The notes: generated from the sequence alone by a model not told the origin. 24,583 nucleotides of DNA from an uncultured Clostridia bacterium (GCA_947628925.1 CANRBU010000007.1:1-24583), one strand, 5' to 3'. Counted from the stretch's first letter, positions 16,026-24,583 are shown. Numbers and translations: made by a program.

Positions 16026-18858
16026 TTATTGTGTCAAATTAGCTGTGTTTTCCTGTATTCCTACAGTATTGTTTTCTATGTTGTTTTGCTCATCAGTAGT
16101 ATTTGTTTGTTCTTTTTCTTCTTTTTTCTCTTGCTCTGCTTTCATGGTTTCTAGTGATTTTATTAAGTCTTGTAACCTTTTTATATCTTTTCCAACCATT
16201 TCCCAATCATCATTTCTGTTTGATTCAATTAAATTATTATTTGCTTTTATAATTGATTCAATTAAACCTTCTATATCTTCTGTGTTTTCAATTTCTATAT
16301 CAACAGCATATGTTGACAATAAATTTGACAAAGCTTTATCTAAATTATCTCCTATTGCTACCTTATTTCCTGATGATACTACGATTTTTTTAAGTAATGG
16401 AATTGCTGACTCATTTAAACGTGTTTGATAAATTGGTTCCACATATAATATAGTGTTTTCTAGTGGTACAATTATCATATTTTTTGTAACTCTTGTTCCT
16501 GTAGTATTTAAAGTTTCAATTTCTTTTGATATTGCTTCATCTTGTTCTATTTGTTCTTCTAGTTGCATTGGTCCGACAACATTACTATCTTGTGAAAATT
16601 TATATATTCTTAATTTATTCTTTCCATTTTCTGAAGTACCTATCAAATAAGAAATTAAATTTTGCTTTTTGTTTGGTGTATAACTTTGTACTAATCCTAA
16701 TTTTTCTTTATCATCTACCATTGTCATAATATAATATGGTTCTAAAATTGTTCCTGAACTTTGAGAAATCTTTGTGTTTTTATTTTTTGCAAAATCCCAT
16801 ATATCATCTGCTCTATATAAAATATCAGCTTTAGCATTATGATATGCTTTTATAATTTCTGCTTGTACTTTATATAAATATTCTGGATATACTAGATGTT
16901 CTATAATGTCTTCTGGCATCTCTTCTTGGAATAATTCAGGGTATAATGTGTTATATGCCATAATAATTGGATCTGTTTTATCTGTTATATAATATTTTAT
17001 TGTTCCATCAAATGCATCAATTAATACTTTTACAGAATTTCTAATATAATTTATTTTTTGCTTTTTATTATTATATTCTATCATTGTATATTGTGAATAT
17101 GGATAGTTTTCAGATATTGTATATGCATCTAATACCCACATTATTTTTCCGTCTTTTGTTACAACTGTATATGGTTTTTCATCATATAACAAATATGGCA
17201 TTGCTTTTTGTGCTCTTTTTATAATGTTTCTGTTCATCAATATTTTGCTTTCTTCTGTTATTTCATTTGAAAGTACAAGATTAATATCTCCTTTTGTAAT
17301 TGCTAAAATAAGTCTGTCAAGATAATTTAATTTTAGCCCTGCTTCCCCATTATAATTTGAACTATATTCTTCACCAGTTTCATCTGTGTAATCATATTCT
17401 TTTCTGTCTTTTGCATTTGTTGCAACTAAATTATCTGTTTCTAATCCATAATAAATTCGCTGTTCTGATGTTCCAAGTTTGTCATCATCTCCTTCTAATT
17501 CTTTTTGTAAATATGTAATCTCTCCTTTTTCTGTTACTTCTGTTGCAGATGTGACAATTTGCCCCATTCCATGTGTATATTCATATGTTTTATTTCCATA
17601 AGTTCTTCCTGAATTTACAATTTCTCGTGGTGCTACATATACTAGTTGGTTAGTTTCCCCTATTTTATACATTGCAAGATTTGCATTTCTATAAGAATAA
17701 TATCCTGTACCACTTTGCTGTTCTGATAAAGTTGTTAATACAGCATCTTTTCTTACTAGTGGTAAATTTTGTATTAAATTTTCATTTTGTTTAACTTCAA
17801 CATCTTTAATTGTTCCACTATAATTTAGACTTATTTCTTCTGTATTAATTCCATAAGCATTTACTGTACTTTGTATATTTTTTTCTATATATGTTTTTTC
17901 TTTATCAAGTTTATTGGCATTGACAAATATCAAGTCAAATACTACCATAACAACAAATAAGCCAACTAGATACATTGGTATAACAGCTAAACTCTTTAAA
18001 ACTTTTGCAGTATTTTTTTGTTTGAAATATTTTACTGCTATAATAATTGAGAAAATAATTACAAATGCAAAAATAGTATATCCCCATCTTTTTACTGTTA
18101 CATCTGTATAACTTGCTCCTGTTAATTCTAGATTATTCGTTACACCATCAAACCTAGTAGTTGCAGAATTTTCAATAGTTGCTATATTTCCAAACAATAT
18201 ATTTTGTGTATTTAATATTGTTACTAAGCCTAATAATATCGCTATGATTATTGTATTTCTGAATATCTTTTTTATAAAGCGACTTTCTCTAAGCATTTCT
18301 CCATCAATTCCATCAAAATATCTATTAAATACAATAATATAATATAAACCTGTATACACAGTTATTCCTATGACTATTAAAAATAAATATTGCATAACCG
18401 CTTCTATTAAAGGCTTTTGAAATATATAGTACCCTATATCTAATTGAAAGATTGGCTCTGTTTCGCCAAAAGATGCTTGTCCCATACACAAAAGAATTTT
18501 TTGTGTTAGTATGTTTGATAAAATTAAGCTTGTTACTGTTGCAATAATAAATGCCAGTGATTTATTTAAAAGTTTTGGCATTTCTTTCTTTTCTTTATCA
18601 AAAAATTCTTTTAAACCTTTTTTTATTCCTCTGTTTGTAAAATATATCATTATATAAATTATGATAAATATTGCAAACATAAGACTGTATTTTACTTGGC
18701 TATTTACAATAAATTCTTGTACATAAGCCTCTCCTAGTTCTTTATATTCTAAGTAATTTCCTCTTAAAAGAATAATACTTATTATTATGAAAAGGATTAG
18801 AAATATGCTTATAAAAGCTACTCTTCCGCATGTTATGCTTTACTTTCTTTTCTGGCAA
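16026..18858 (-). CDS. UPF0182 (COG1615) large membrane protein, read through a +1 frameshift at CGG
   Basis: Members have about seven N-terminal membrane helices and a large extracytoplasmic domain; the role is unknown. The +1 reading frame alone has no plausible start for its first 50 residues, yet those residues (ISIFLILFIIISIILLRGNYLEYKELGEAYVQEF) are the family N-terminus. Upstream, GGAAGG is followed 8 nt later by TTG at 18856-18858, which opens the frame MPEKKVKHNM. That frame reaches CGG at 18826-18828. Skipping C18828 and reading GGA joins it to the UPF0182 frame. The joined protein is 943 aa, normal for the family. The tail is a Gln/Glu/Asn-rich low-complexity stretch. It begins 20 nt after ftsY in the same operon. 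Confidence 0.87.
18825..18828 (-). other. +1 frameshift site CGGA near the UPF0182 start
   Basis: Zero frame: AAC ATG CGG AAG AGT. Shifted frame: ATG, skip C, GGA AGA GTA GCT. Without the shift, translation would end about 30 codons later. The codon before is ATG, which cannot re-pair with TGC in a +1 P-site slip. Confidence 0.72.
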
Positions 18859-18878
18859 TATATTCACCTTCCTTTGTT

Positions 18879-19784
18879 TTATATAATTGCTTTAACAAAA
18901 TCATCTGCATTGAATATTTCCATATCATCAATTTGTTCACCAACACCAATAAATTTGATTGGAATTTTGTTTTCTTCTACAATGCCTATAACTGCTCCAC
19001 CTTTTGCTGTTCCATCTAGTTTAGTTAATACTAGTCCTGTAATATCTGCTTCTTCCTTAAAAGCTTTAACTTGGCTGATTGCATTTTGACCTGTTGCACC
19101 ATCTATAACAAGCAAAACTTCCTTATCTGCATCTAACATCTCTTTATTGATAACTTTTTGTATTTTATTTAGTTCATCCATAAGATATTTCTTATTATGC
19201 AATCTTCCTGCTGTGTCAACAATTAAAACATCTGCATTGCTTTCTTTTGTTTGTTTTATTGCGTCATATACAACTGAAGCAGGATCTACTCCTTCTTCTC
19301 TTTTTACAATTGTTGCACCTGCACGGTTTGCCCATATTTCTAGTTGTTCTACTGCTGCTGCACGGAATGTATCTGCAGCTGCTACTACAATTTTCTTTCC
19401 ATCTTTAGCTAATCTATTTGCTATTTTTCCTATAGATGTAGTTTTTCCAACACCATTTACACCAATTACTAAAATAACTGATGGTTTTGTATTTAAATGC
19501 AAACTAATATCTGTTACATCTAAGATTTGCTTCATTTCTTCTCTTAATGCTTTTTTTATTTCTTCTGTATCTTCAATTTTTTCTTTTTTTATCTTTTCTC
19601 TTAGAGAATTGATTATTTTTGTTGATGTTTCAATACCTATATCAGATAAAATAAGTATTTCCTCTAATTCATCTAAAAATTCTTCATCTACTTTTCTAAA
19701 AGTACTAAAAACTGTATTTATCTTATCATTAAAAGATTCTTTTGTTTTATTCAATCCATTTTTTAATTTATCAAAAAATCCCAT
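18879..19784 (-). CDS. ftsY: Signal recognition particle receptor FtsY
   Basis: GTPase that docks SRP-ribosome complexes at the membrane for co-translational insertion. GTPase motifs: GVNGVGKTT (108-116), DTFRAAA, DTAGR (190-194) and TKLD (253-256). The N domain is short (about 100 aa) and there is no long acidic A domain, as usual in Firmicutes; total 301 aa. Start ATG 19782-19784 with AAAGGA upstream and a very good sigma-A promoter. The UPF0182 gene follows in the same operon; whether the two share a function is unknown. Confidence 0.97.
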   Translation of the reverse strand: MGFFDKLKNGLNKTKESFNDKINTVFSTFRKVDEEFLDELEEILILSDIGIETSTKIINSLREKIKKEKIEDTEEIKKALREEMKQILDVTDISLHLNTKPSVILVIGVNGVGKTTSIGKIANRLAKDGKKIVVAAADTFRAAAVEQLEIWANRAGATIVKREEGVDPASVVYDAIKQTKESNADVLIVDTAGRLHNKKYLMDELNKIQKVINKEMLDADKEVLLVIDGATGQNAISQVKAFKEEADITGLVLTKLDGTAKGGAVIGIVEENKIPIKFIGVGEQIDDMEIFNADDFVKAII

Positions 19785-19852
19785 ATTATTTTATCCTTTC
19801 TTTTGTAGAAATTTTATTTCTAACTTTTTTAATATTTACTTGAATTGTGACC

Positions 19853-19881
19853 ATTATATCATATTTTTTATTTATTTTCAA
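19853..19881 (-). promoter_or_regulatory. Sigma-A promoter of the ftsY operon
   Basis: Minus strand TTGAAA (19876-19881), 17-nt spacer, TATAAT (19853-19858). Confidence 0.82.
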
Positions 19882-19907
19882 ATTATTGGCTATTTTTATT
19901 TTTTTTG

Positions 19908-19916
19908 TGCTATAAT
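19908..19916 (+). promoter_or_regulatory. Extended -10 promoter of the P-type ATPase gene
   Basis: TGCTATAAT forms an extended -10 element; the -35 region (TTGGCT near 19886) is weak and 19 nt away. The leader is only about 25 nt, so there is no room for an Mg riboswitch. Confidence 0.6.
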
Positions 19917-19948
19917 ATATTTATATATTAAAAGTAGGTGTTTTTATA

Positions 19949-22535
19949 ATGGATATAGATAAAGTTTATGGTAGAGAATGTTCACTATCAAAAGATGATT
20001 TTTTGAAAGAATTTAATGTGTCAACTTCTGGTTTGTCTTCTCAAGAAGCTGACAATCGTATTAAAAAATATGGCTTAAATGAAGTAAAACAGGCTAAACC
20101 AAAGAAATGGTATAATTATTTTTTTGAGAGTTTATTTAGTCCTTTTAATAGTATTTTACTTGGCATAGCTTGTATATTATTTTATACTGATGTGTATTTA
20201 GCAGATGTACCTAGTTATGCTAATATTATTGTTATTGCAATTTTAGTTACTGCTAGTACTCTTCTGGAATTTTTTGAAGAATATCATTCTAATAAAGCTG
20301 CTCAAAAATTAAAAGAACTTGTTGCAACAACAACTACTGTTTTAAGAGATGGAAAAGAGATGCAGATTCCTATAAATCAAATTGTTTTAGGTGATGTCAT
20401 TATTTTATCAGCTGGTAGCTTAGTCCCTGCTGACCTCAGAGTTATAGAAGCAAAAGATTTATATATTGGTCAATCTTCTTTAACAGGTGAATCAGATGCA
20501 GTAAAAAAAGTTGTTGATATTGATATAAAATTAGATGAAGTTGATGGAATATCTGATTTAGATAACATTTGCTTTATGGGTACAAATGTTATTAGTGGAA
20601 CTGCAAAATGTATTGTTATTAAAACTGCTGATGATACCTATTTTGGAAAAGTTGCTCATACTATATCAACATCTAAGCCTAAATCAGCATTTCAGCAAGG
20701 AATTGAAAATATTAGTAAATTGCTTATACGTTTTATGCTAATTCTTATCCCTATTGTATTTATCTTGAATGTGTCAAAACATAATATTGTTACAGCATTT
20801 ACTTTTGCAGTTGCTATTGCAATTTGTATTACTCCTTTGCTACTTCCTGTTATTTTGTCTTCTAGTCTTTCAAAAGGTGCTGTTCGAATGTCTAAAAAGA
20901 AAACAATTGTAAAAAAGCTTGATTCAATACAAAGCTTTGGTGCAATGAATATTTTATGTACAGATAAAACAGGAACTTTAACAGAAGATAAAATTGTATT
21001 AGAAAAATATTTAGATATTCATGGTGATGAAGATTTCCGAATTTTAAAACATGCATTTTTAAATTCATATTTTCAAACTGGCTTAAGAGGAAATATTGAT
21101 GAAGCTGTTGTTAACCGTGGCTTACAAAATAATATGCAAGAATATGTTGAAAAATATAAATTAGTTGATGAAATTCCTTTTGATTTCTCACGTAGACGTT
21201 TATCTGTTATTGTAACAGATGGAAATAAAAAGCAACTTATAACAAAAGGTGCTGTTGAAGAAATATTAGATATTTGTACTTTAGTAGATTACAAAGGTAC
21301 TGTATCACCTATTACAAATTCTATAAAAAATAATATTAGACAAATTTCTAAAAATCTTAATAAAGATGGCTTAAGAGTTATTGCTGTTTGCCAGAAAAAT
21401 GATATTGTAAATGTTGATAATTTTAGTGTGGATGATGAAAAAAATATGGTTTTGCTAGGTTTTATTGGTTTCTTAGATCCACCAAAAGAAAGTGCAAAAT
21501 CCGCAATTGAAAAATTAAATCAAGCTGGCATACGTGTAATGGTTTTGACTGGTGATAATTTAGAAATAACAAAATGTATTTGTAAAAAGGTTGGTATTAA
21601 TTCTGAAAGAATTATAGAAGGAAAAGAAATTGAAAAACTAAGTGATGCTGGTGTTTTAAGATTATTAAAAAAATGCAATGTTTTTGTTAAGCTTTCTCCT
21701 ATTCAAAAAGCAAGAATTGTTAGGGTTTTACATGAATCAAACAATATTGTTGGATATATGGGTGATGGTATAAATGATGCCCCTTCTCTAACAAATTCTG
21801 ATGTAGGAATTTCTGTTGATACTGCTGTTGATATTGCTAAAGAGTCTGCAGATATTATTTTACTTGAAAAAGATTTGCATGTTTTACTTGATGGTGTAAC
21901 AGAACGGAAGAAAAACTTTTGCTAATTTAATGAAATACATCAAACTTTCTACAAGTTTCAATTTTGGAGAAGTTGTTTCTGTTATTATTGCAAGTGTTAT
22001 TCTACCATTTTTACCTGAAACACCAATTCAGCTTTTAGTTGAAGGTTTGCTTTACGATTTTGGTCAATTAACATTGCCTTTTGATAATGTTGACAGTGAG
22101 TACCTAAGAAAACCTAGAAAATTTAATATAAAGAGCTTAAAAAATTTCATGCTATTTATGGGGCCTCTTAGTTCTTTGTTTGACCTTATTGTATTTGCAA
22201 TATTACTATGTTTCTTCAAATTAAATGATCCTGCTACTTTCCAAACAATATGGTTTTCATACAGTATTGTATCTAATTTACTTGGAATGCATGTTATTAG
22301 AACTGCTAAATTACCTTTCATTGAAAGTAATGCACATAAATTTGTATATATATCATCATTTTTATTGGCAATTATAGGTGTTATAATACCATATACATTT
22401 TTAGGAAATTTAATTGGACTCGTTCCAATTCCAACTATATATTTACCTATCATTTTCCTAGTACCAGTGCTTTATTGTTTTGTAGCACTAATAGCTAAAA
22501 GGATTTATATTAAGAAATTTGGAGAATGGATTTAA
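19949..22535 (+). CDS. Mg2+-type P-type ATPase (MgtA-like), read through a +1 frameshift at CGG
   Basis: ATP-driven cation importer of the P3B type. Catalytic motifs: TGES (179-182), the phosphorylation motif DKTGT with Asp339, LTGDN and GDGINDAPS (from 605). The zero frame breaks at CGG 21905-21907 and stops at 21923-21925. Skipping C21905 gives TEGRKTFANLMKYIKLS, which matches the conserved EGR-TF-N-KYIK segment before TM5, and continues to the C-terminus with YDFGQLTLPFDNVD and HVIRTAKLPFIES. The joined protein (19949-21904 plus 21906-22535) is 861 aa, close to E. coli MgtA (898). Without the shift, TM5 to the end would be lost. Start ATG with AGTAGGTG upstream; perfect terminator downstream. 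The substrate call rests on family resemblance. Confidence 0.9.
21905..21908 (+). other. +1 frameshift site CGGA in the P-type ATPase gene
   Basis: Zero frame: ACA GAA CGG AAG AAA AAC TTT TGC TAA. Shifted frame: GAA, skip C, GGA AGA AAA ACT TTT GCT AAT. The restored Gly sits in the highly conserved EGR motif, which places the shift exactly at CGG and indicates that Gly is inserted. Confidence 0.82.
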
Positions 22536-22543
22536 TATTTTAT

Positions 22544-22574
22544 AATAGGAGTTCTAGCAGAACTCCTATTTTTA
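22544..22574. terminator. Terminator after the P-type ATPase gene
   Basis: Perfect 12-bp stem (22544-22555 with 22559-22570), 3-nt loop, then TTTT on the plus strand. It lies between convergent genes. Confidence 0.9.
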
Positions 22575-22594
22575 CAAAAATTAAGTTTAAAATT

Positions 22595-23602
22595 TTACTT
22601 TACTGAATTAAAATATTCATATAGCCACACAGATGGATAACCTATATATCTTATTGTAAATGTAACTATTCCTTTTATTTGCTCTTCGCCTACTAAATTT
22701 TTGTCTTCTACATTATTCCTATCTCCTTTTGTTTTATATTTTGTTGCTCCATTTTCATTTACAGTGTCTACTACTCGGTGTACAATGTTTTTGCCTTCAT
22801 ATGAATATACAATAATAGAACCTTTTGGAATTTCTTGTTTTTCCAATTCATCTAATTTTTTATAAATTACTACATCTGCTCGATTTATCTGTGGATTCAT
22901 ACTATTTGAAAGTATAGTAATTGGTTCATACTTAAAACATCCTAACATAAAACATACTAATATAACACATATAGCTATTACTGTTCCATAACTGATTTTT
23001 GATATAATATTAGATTTTTTATCTCCTTTTCCTAGTCTATATTGAAATAAAATATATATTATGGTTGCAGTTATTGCATTCATTGAACCATTTATAAACC
23101 AATTCATATTGGGTAATATTGGAAATATTAGCATTGATGTTTGCTTAATTATTCTAAAAATTAATGTCAATAAACATGAATCTTTTATAGTTAGATATGT
23201 GTATAAACCACTATACATGACCATTGGTATTAGACTTTCACAAATATATTCAAACACAAGCTTTTTATCTGTATATATATTCGCTATTGTATTATAATCA
23301 ATTTCTAATAATATCAACAATATTGTTATAATAACTGCTATTTTTTTATTTTTTTTGTTTATGTTTAGTAAAATTGCTCTTGTTATTTCAATTCCTATAA
23401 TTGGTAAAAGTTTTATAGTTAAATTTTTCAAAATTGATATAATGTCATGGTTATATGGACTTTTAGCAAATCCTGTAAAAAATCCTAGATAAAAAAATAT
23501 AAGAATATATATGACAGAAATTATTAGCATATATACACAATTTTCGTTTACTTTTATATAATCTTTCATGTTGGCTAACAATTTATTTTTTACAAATTTC
23601 AT
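22595..23602 (-). CDS. SipW-type (ER-type) signal peptidase I with multi-helix N-terminal extension
   Basis: The C-terminal third is an S26B peptidase: catalytic Ser234 in LSNSMNP, His275 in IVHRVV and Asp294 in KGDRNN. The Ser-His type is shared with SipW and the ER signal peptidase. Ordinary SipW is about 190 aa; this protein is 335 aa because about 200 residues with some six or seven hydrophobic segments precede the catalytic domain. I prefer the ATG at 23600-23602, about 10 nt after AAGGA, to the GTG at 23609, which is only 2 nt away. It lies directly downstream of a TasA-like gene, its likely substrate. Confidence 0.88.
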   Translation of the reverse strand: MKFVKNKLLANMKDYIKVNENCVYMLIISVIYILIFFYLGFFTGFAKSPYNHDIISILKNLTIKLLPIIGIEITRAILLNINKKNKKIAVIITILLILLEIDYNTIANIYTDKKLVFEYICESLIPMVMYSGLYTYLTIKDSCLLTLIFRIIKQTSMLIFPILPNMNWFINGSMNAITATIIYILFQYRLGKGDKKSNIISKISYGTVIAICVILVCFMLGCFKYEPITILSNSMNPQINRADVVIYKKLDELEKQEIPKGSIIVYSYEGKNIVHRVVDTVNENGATKYKTKGDRNNVEDKNLVGEEQIKGIVTFTIRYIGYPSVWLYEYFNSVK

Positions 23603-23625
23603 TGCTTTCACATTCCTTGTTATTC

Positions 23626-23651
23626 AAATAGGGAAGTTTTCTTCCCTATTT
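23626..23651. terminator. Hairpin between the TasA-like and sipW-like genes
   Basis: AAATAGGGAAG (23626-23636) pairs perfectly with CTTCCCTATTT (23641-23651), loop TTTT, overlapping the TasA-like stop codon. On the minus strand only a short T stretch follows, so it may be a leaky attenuator or an RNA-stability element rather than a full stop. Confidence 0.65.
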
Positions 23652-24134
23652 TTGTACATATTCTACAATACCAGTTAGCGTTTTTGTCTTTACTTCTGGT
23701 ACTTCAGTGGATTTAGAATCATATTTTACTTTTACATTAAAAGTGGTTTCTTCTCCTGCTTTCAATTCATTTTTTAGTTCTGTTGTTTCATAACTTATTG
23801 CTGTTGAGCCTTCCTCTTCTTTAAAAATTGCTGTGCCTATAGTTGCATCTATTGTTCCAGCATTTTTTATTGTTATTTCATATACTATAATATCTCCTGG
23901 TTTTTGTAGTTTAGGAGTAAATGTTATTTTAGTATCATCATATTGTGGATCGCCATCATCACATCCTTCACTGATTTCTTGTGTTACTATATTTGTTATT
24001 TTTACATTCCATTCCCCAGTAATTTCTGCTGTTCCATTGATGTTTAATTGAGTTGCAAATGCTGAATATCCTACTGCCATTAGTAATATTACAATTAGTA
24101 AAGTTCCCATTATAATATTTTTTTTGTTCTTCAT
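23646..24134 (-). CDS. TasA/camelysin-like secreted protein with SipW-type signal peptide
   Basis: 162 aa. The N-terminus is the SipW-dependent signal: MKNKKNIIMGTLLIVILLMA followed by VGYSAFATQLNINGTAEI, cleaved probably after AFA. The mature part is a single beta-rich domain with KPGDIIVYEITIKNAGTIDATI and ETTFNVKVKYD, as in camelysin/TasA-type matrix or surface proteins. It is shorter than TasA (261 aa). Fibre formation is possible but not shown. Start ATG 24132-24134, with AGAGGA about 13 nt upstream. The signal peptidase gene follows 43 nt downstream. Confidence 0.87.
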   Translation of the reverse strand: MKNKKNIIMGTLLIVILLMAVGYSAFATQLNINGTAEITGEWNVKITNIVTQEISEGCDDGDPQYDDTKITFTPKLQKPGDIIVYEITIKNAGTIDATIGTAIFKEEEGSTAISYETTELKNELKAGEETTFNVKVKYDSKSTEVPEVKTKTLTGIVEYVQK

Positions 24135-24234
24135 TTCTATATCACATTCCTCTCTAAGGCATAAATCCTGTTGGAAAAATTTTTCAACTTTGCTATCCTC
24201 TTTTATCGTATAAAATTATATTATACTTATTAAT

Positions 24235-24264
24235 ATTATATGTAGTTACACTAAAATGCGTCAA
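24235..24264 (-). promoter_or_regulatory. Promoter of the TasA-like/sipW-like operon
   Basis: Minus strand TTGACG (24259-24264), 18-nt spacer, TATAAT (24235-24240). The leader of about 95 nt contains a small A/T hairpin (24170-24188). Confidence 0.65.
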
Positions 24265-24284
24265 CTTATATTAATTTTTTACAT

Positions 24285-24317
24285 AAAAAACAAGGCTTCG
24301 ACAATATCGAAGTCTTG
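24285..24317 (-). terminator. Intrinsic terminator of the candidate small RNA
   Basis: CAAGGCTTCGA (24291-24301) pairs with TCGAAGTCTTG (24307-24317), one wobble, followed on the minus strand by TTTTTT (24285-24290). Confidence 0.85.
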
Positions 24318-24491
24318 CACTTATGAAATTTTTTTAATTCATCAGATACTTTTTCTAGTGGTAAATCAAATCATTTTCACTATCTCCAAATGGTATTTGT
24401 AATTTCATGTTTGGAGCCAATAAGGAGGTTATTTGCGAAAAATTTTCCTCCCACTTTTAGCTCAAAAAAATAATTCGATTAATCAACTGAT
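24285..24491 (-). ncRNA. Candidate small RNA (about 205 nt), family unknown
   Basis: A clear sigma-A promoter and an intrinsic terminator on the minus strand bracket a stretch with no convincing coding sequence. Possible internal hairpins on the minus strand: GGAGG with CCTCC (near 24424-24452), CTCCAAA with TTTGGAG (near 24385-24417), and AGTGG with CCACT enclosing both. I compared it by eye with 6S RNA, SRP RNA and common riboswitches and could not assign it. A 17-codon ATG frame inside has no ribosome site. Confidence 0.4.
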
Positions 24492-24497
24492 AAATTT

Positions 24498-24526
24498 ATT
24501 ATATCGAAAGAATATGACTTTTTCAA
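24498..24526 (-). promoter_or_regulatory. Sigma-A promoter of the candidate small RNA
   Basis: Minus strand TTGAAA (24521-24526), 17-nt spacer, TATAAT (24498-24503). It would start a transcript near 24491. Confidence 0.75.
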
Positions 24527-24583
24527 GAAATTTTCAAAAAATACTATACTTTTTCTAATTTTTAGTGTATAATTAAATAAATT

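Noticed and set aside
19917..19948. Mg2+ riboswitch in front of the P-type ATPase
   Set aside because: The leader between the -10 element and the start codon is far too short.
19147..19962. 271-aa plus-strand ORF antisense to ftsY
   Set aside because: It is a shadow of ftsY: low-complexity Ser/Phe/Ile-rich translation, no ribosome site, and ftsY is unambiguous on the other strand.
21905..21930. P-type ATPase and ctsR as ordinary pseudogenes or sequencing indels
   Set aside because: Apart from the single base, both reading frames are intact to the family C-terminus, and all three breaks fall on the only in-frame CGG codons. Read-level confirmation is still wanted.
24361..24417. 17-codon ORF on the minus strand (MKLQIPFGDSENDLIYH), with a further coding-like stretch in the -1 frame
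   Set aside because: No ribosome site, no CGG at the frame change, and a promoter/terminator layout that better fits an RNA. A decayed gene remains possible.

Overview
The window is very AT-rich Firmicutes DNA, most likely from an anaerobic, endospore-forming member of the Clostridia. Marker genes are spoIVA, a ylbJ-like sporulation gene, the ctsR-mcsA-mcsB heat-shock operon, a flavo-diiron protein for oxygen/NO detoxification, and a SipW/TasA-like pair. No tRNA, rRNA, CRISPR array or transposase gene is visible.

The central observation is a recoding pattern. Three genes look broken by a +1 frameshift: ctsR (1376-1835), a UPF0182 membrane protein (16026-18858) and an Mg-type P-ATPase (19949-22535). 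In each one the zero frame reaches a CGG codon followed by AA, and the family sequence resumes in the +1 frame when the C is skipped and GGA (Gly) is read. I looked by eye for every CGG/CCG triplet in the window. Outside these three sites I found no in-frame CGG codon in about 7,400 codons of coding sequence, although CGT, CGA and CGC are used. The only three CGG codons are therefore the three shift points. This suggests that CGG is not a normal Arg codon here and acts as a +1 frameshift signal, or that CGGA is read as a four-base codon.

Layout. 1-1935 (minus): ctsR-mcsA-mcsB operon with a sigma-A promoter and a consensus CtsR operator; mcsB runs off the left edge. 2016-3524: a 52-aa orphan gene, then ylbJ and a Met/Tyr-rich 53-aa gene, the latter two with possible SigE promoters. 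3539-3776: a nested 238-bp imperfect palindrome. 3887-6280: a LonB-type protease. 6314-7397 (minus): DUF4363 and DUF421 (YetF) pair. 7547-7918: small four-helix membrane protein. 7987-9960 (minus): a eukaryote-type UDP-sugar pyrophosphorylase with a separate left-handed beta-helix protein, behind a tandemly duplicated promoter. 10202-11680: spoIVA. 11734-13974 (minus): fprA-rlmN. 14129-15630: zinc-ribbon protein and tyrS. 15670-19784 (minus): ftsY, the UPF0182 gene and a DUF5665 gene. 19949-22535: Mg-type P-ATPase. 22595-24134 (minus): TasA-like secreted protein and its membrane-extended SipW-type signal peptidase. 24285-24491 (minus): a possible small RNA with its own promoter and terminator.

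Functionally the genes are mostly housekeeping (translation, rRNA modification, SRP targeting, sugar nucleotide synthesis), proteostasis (CtsR/McsAB, Lon-like), sporulation and cell-surface secretion.
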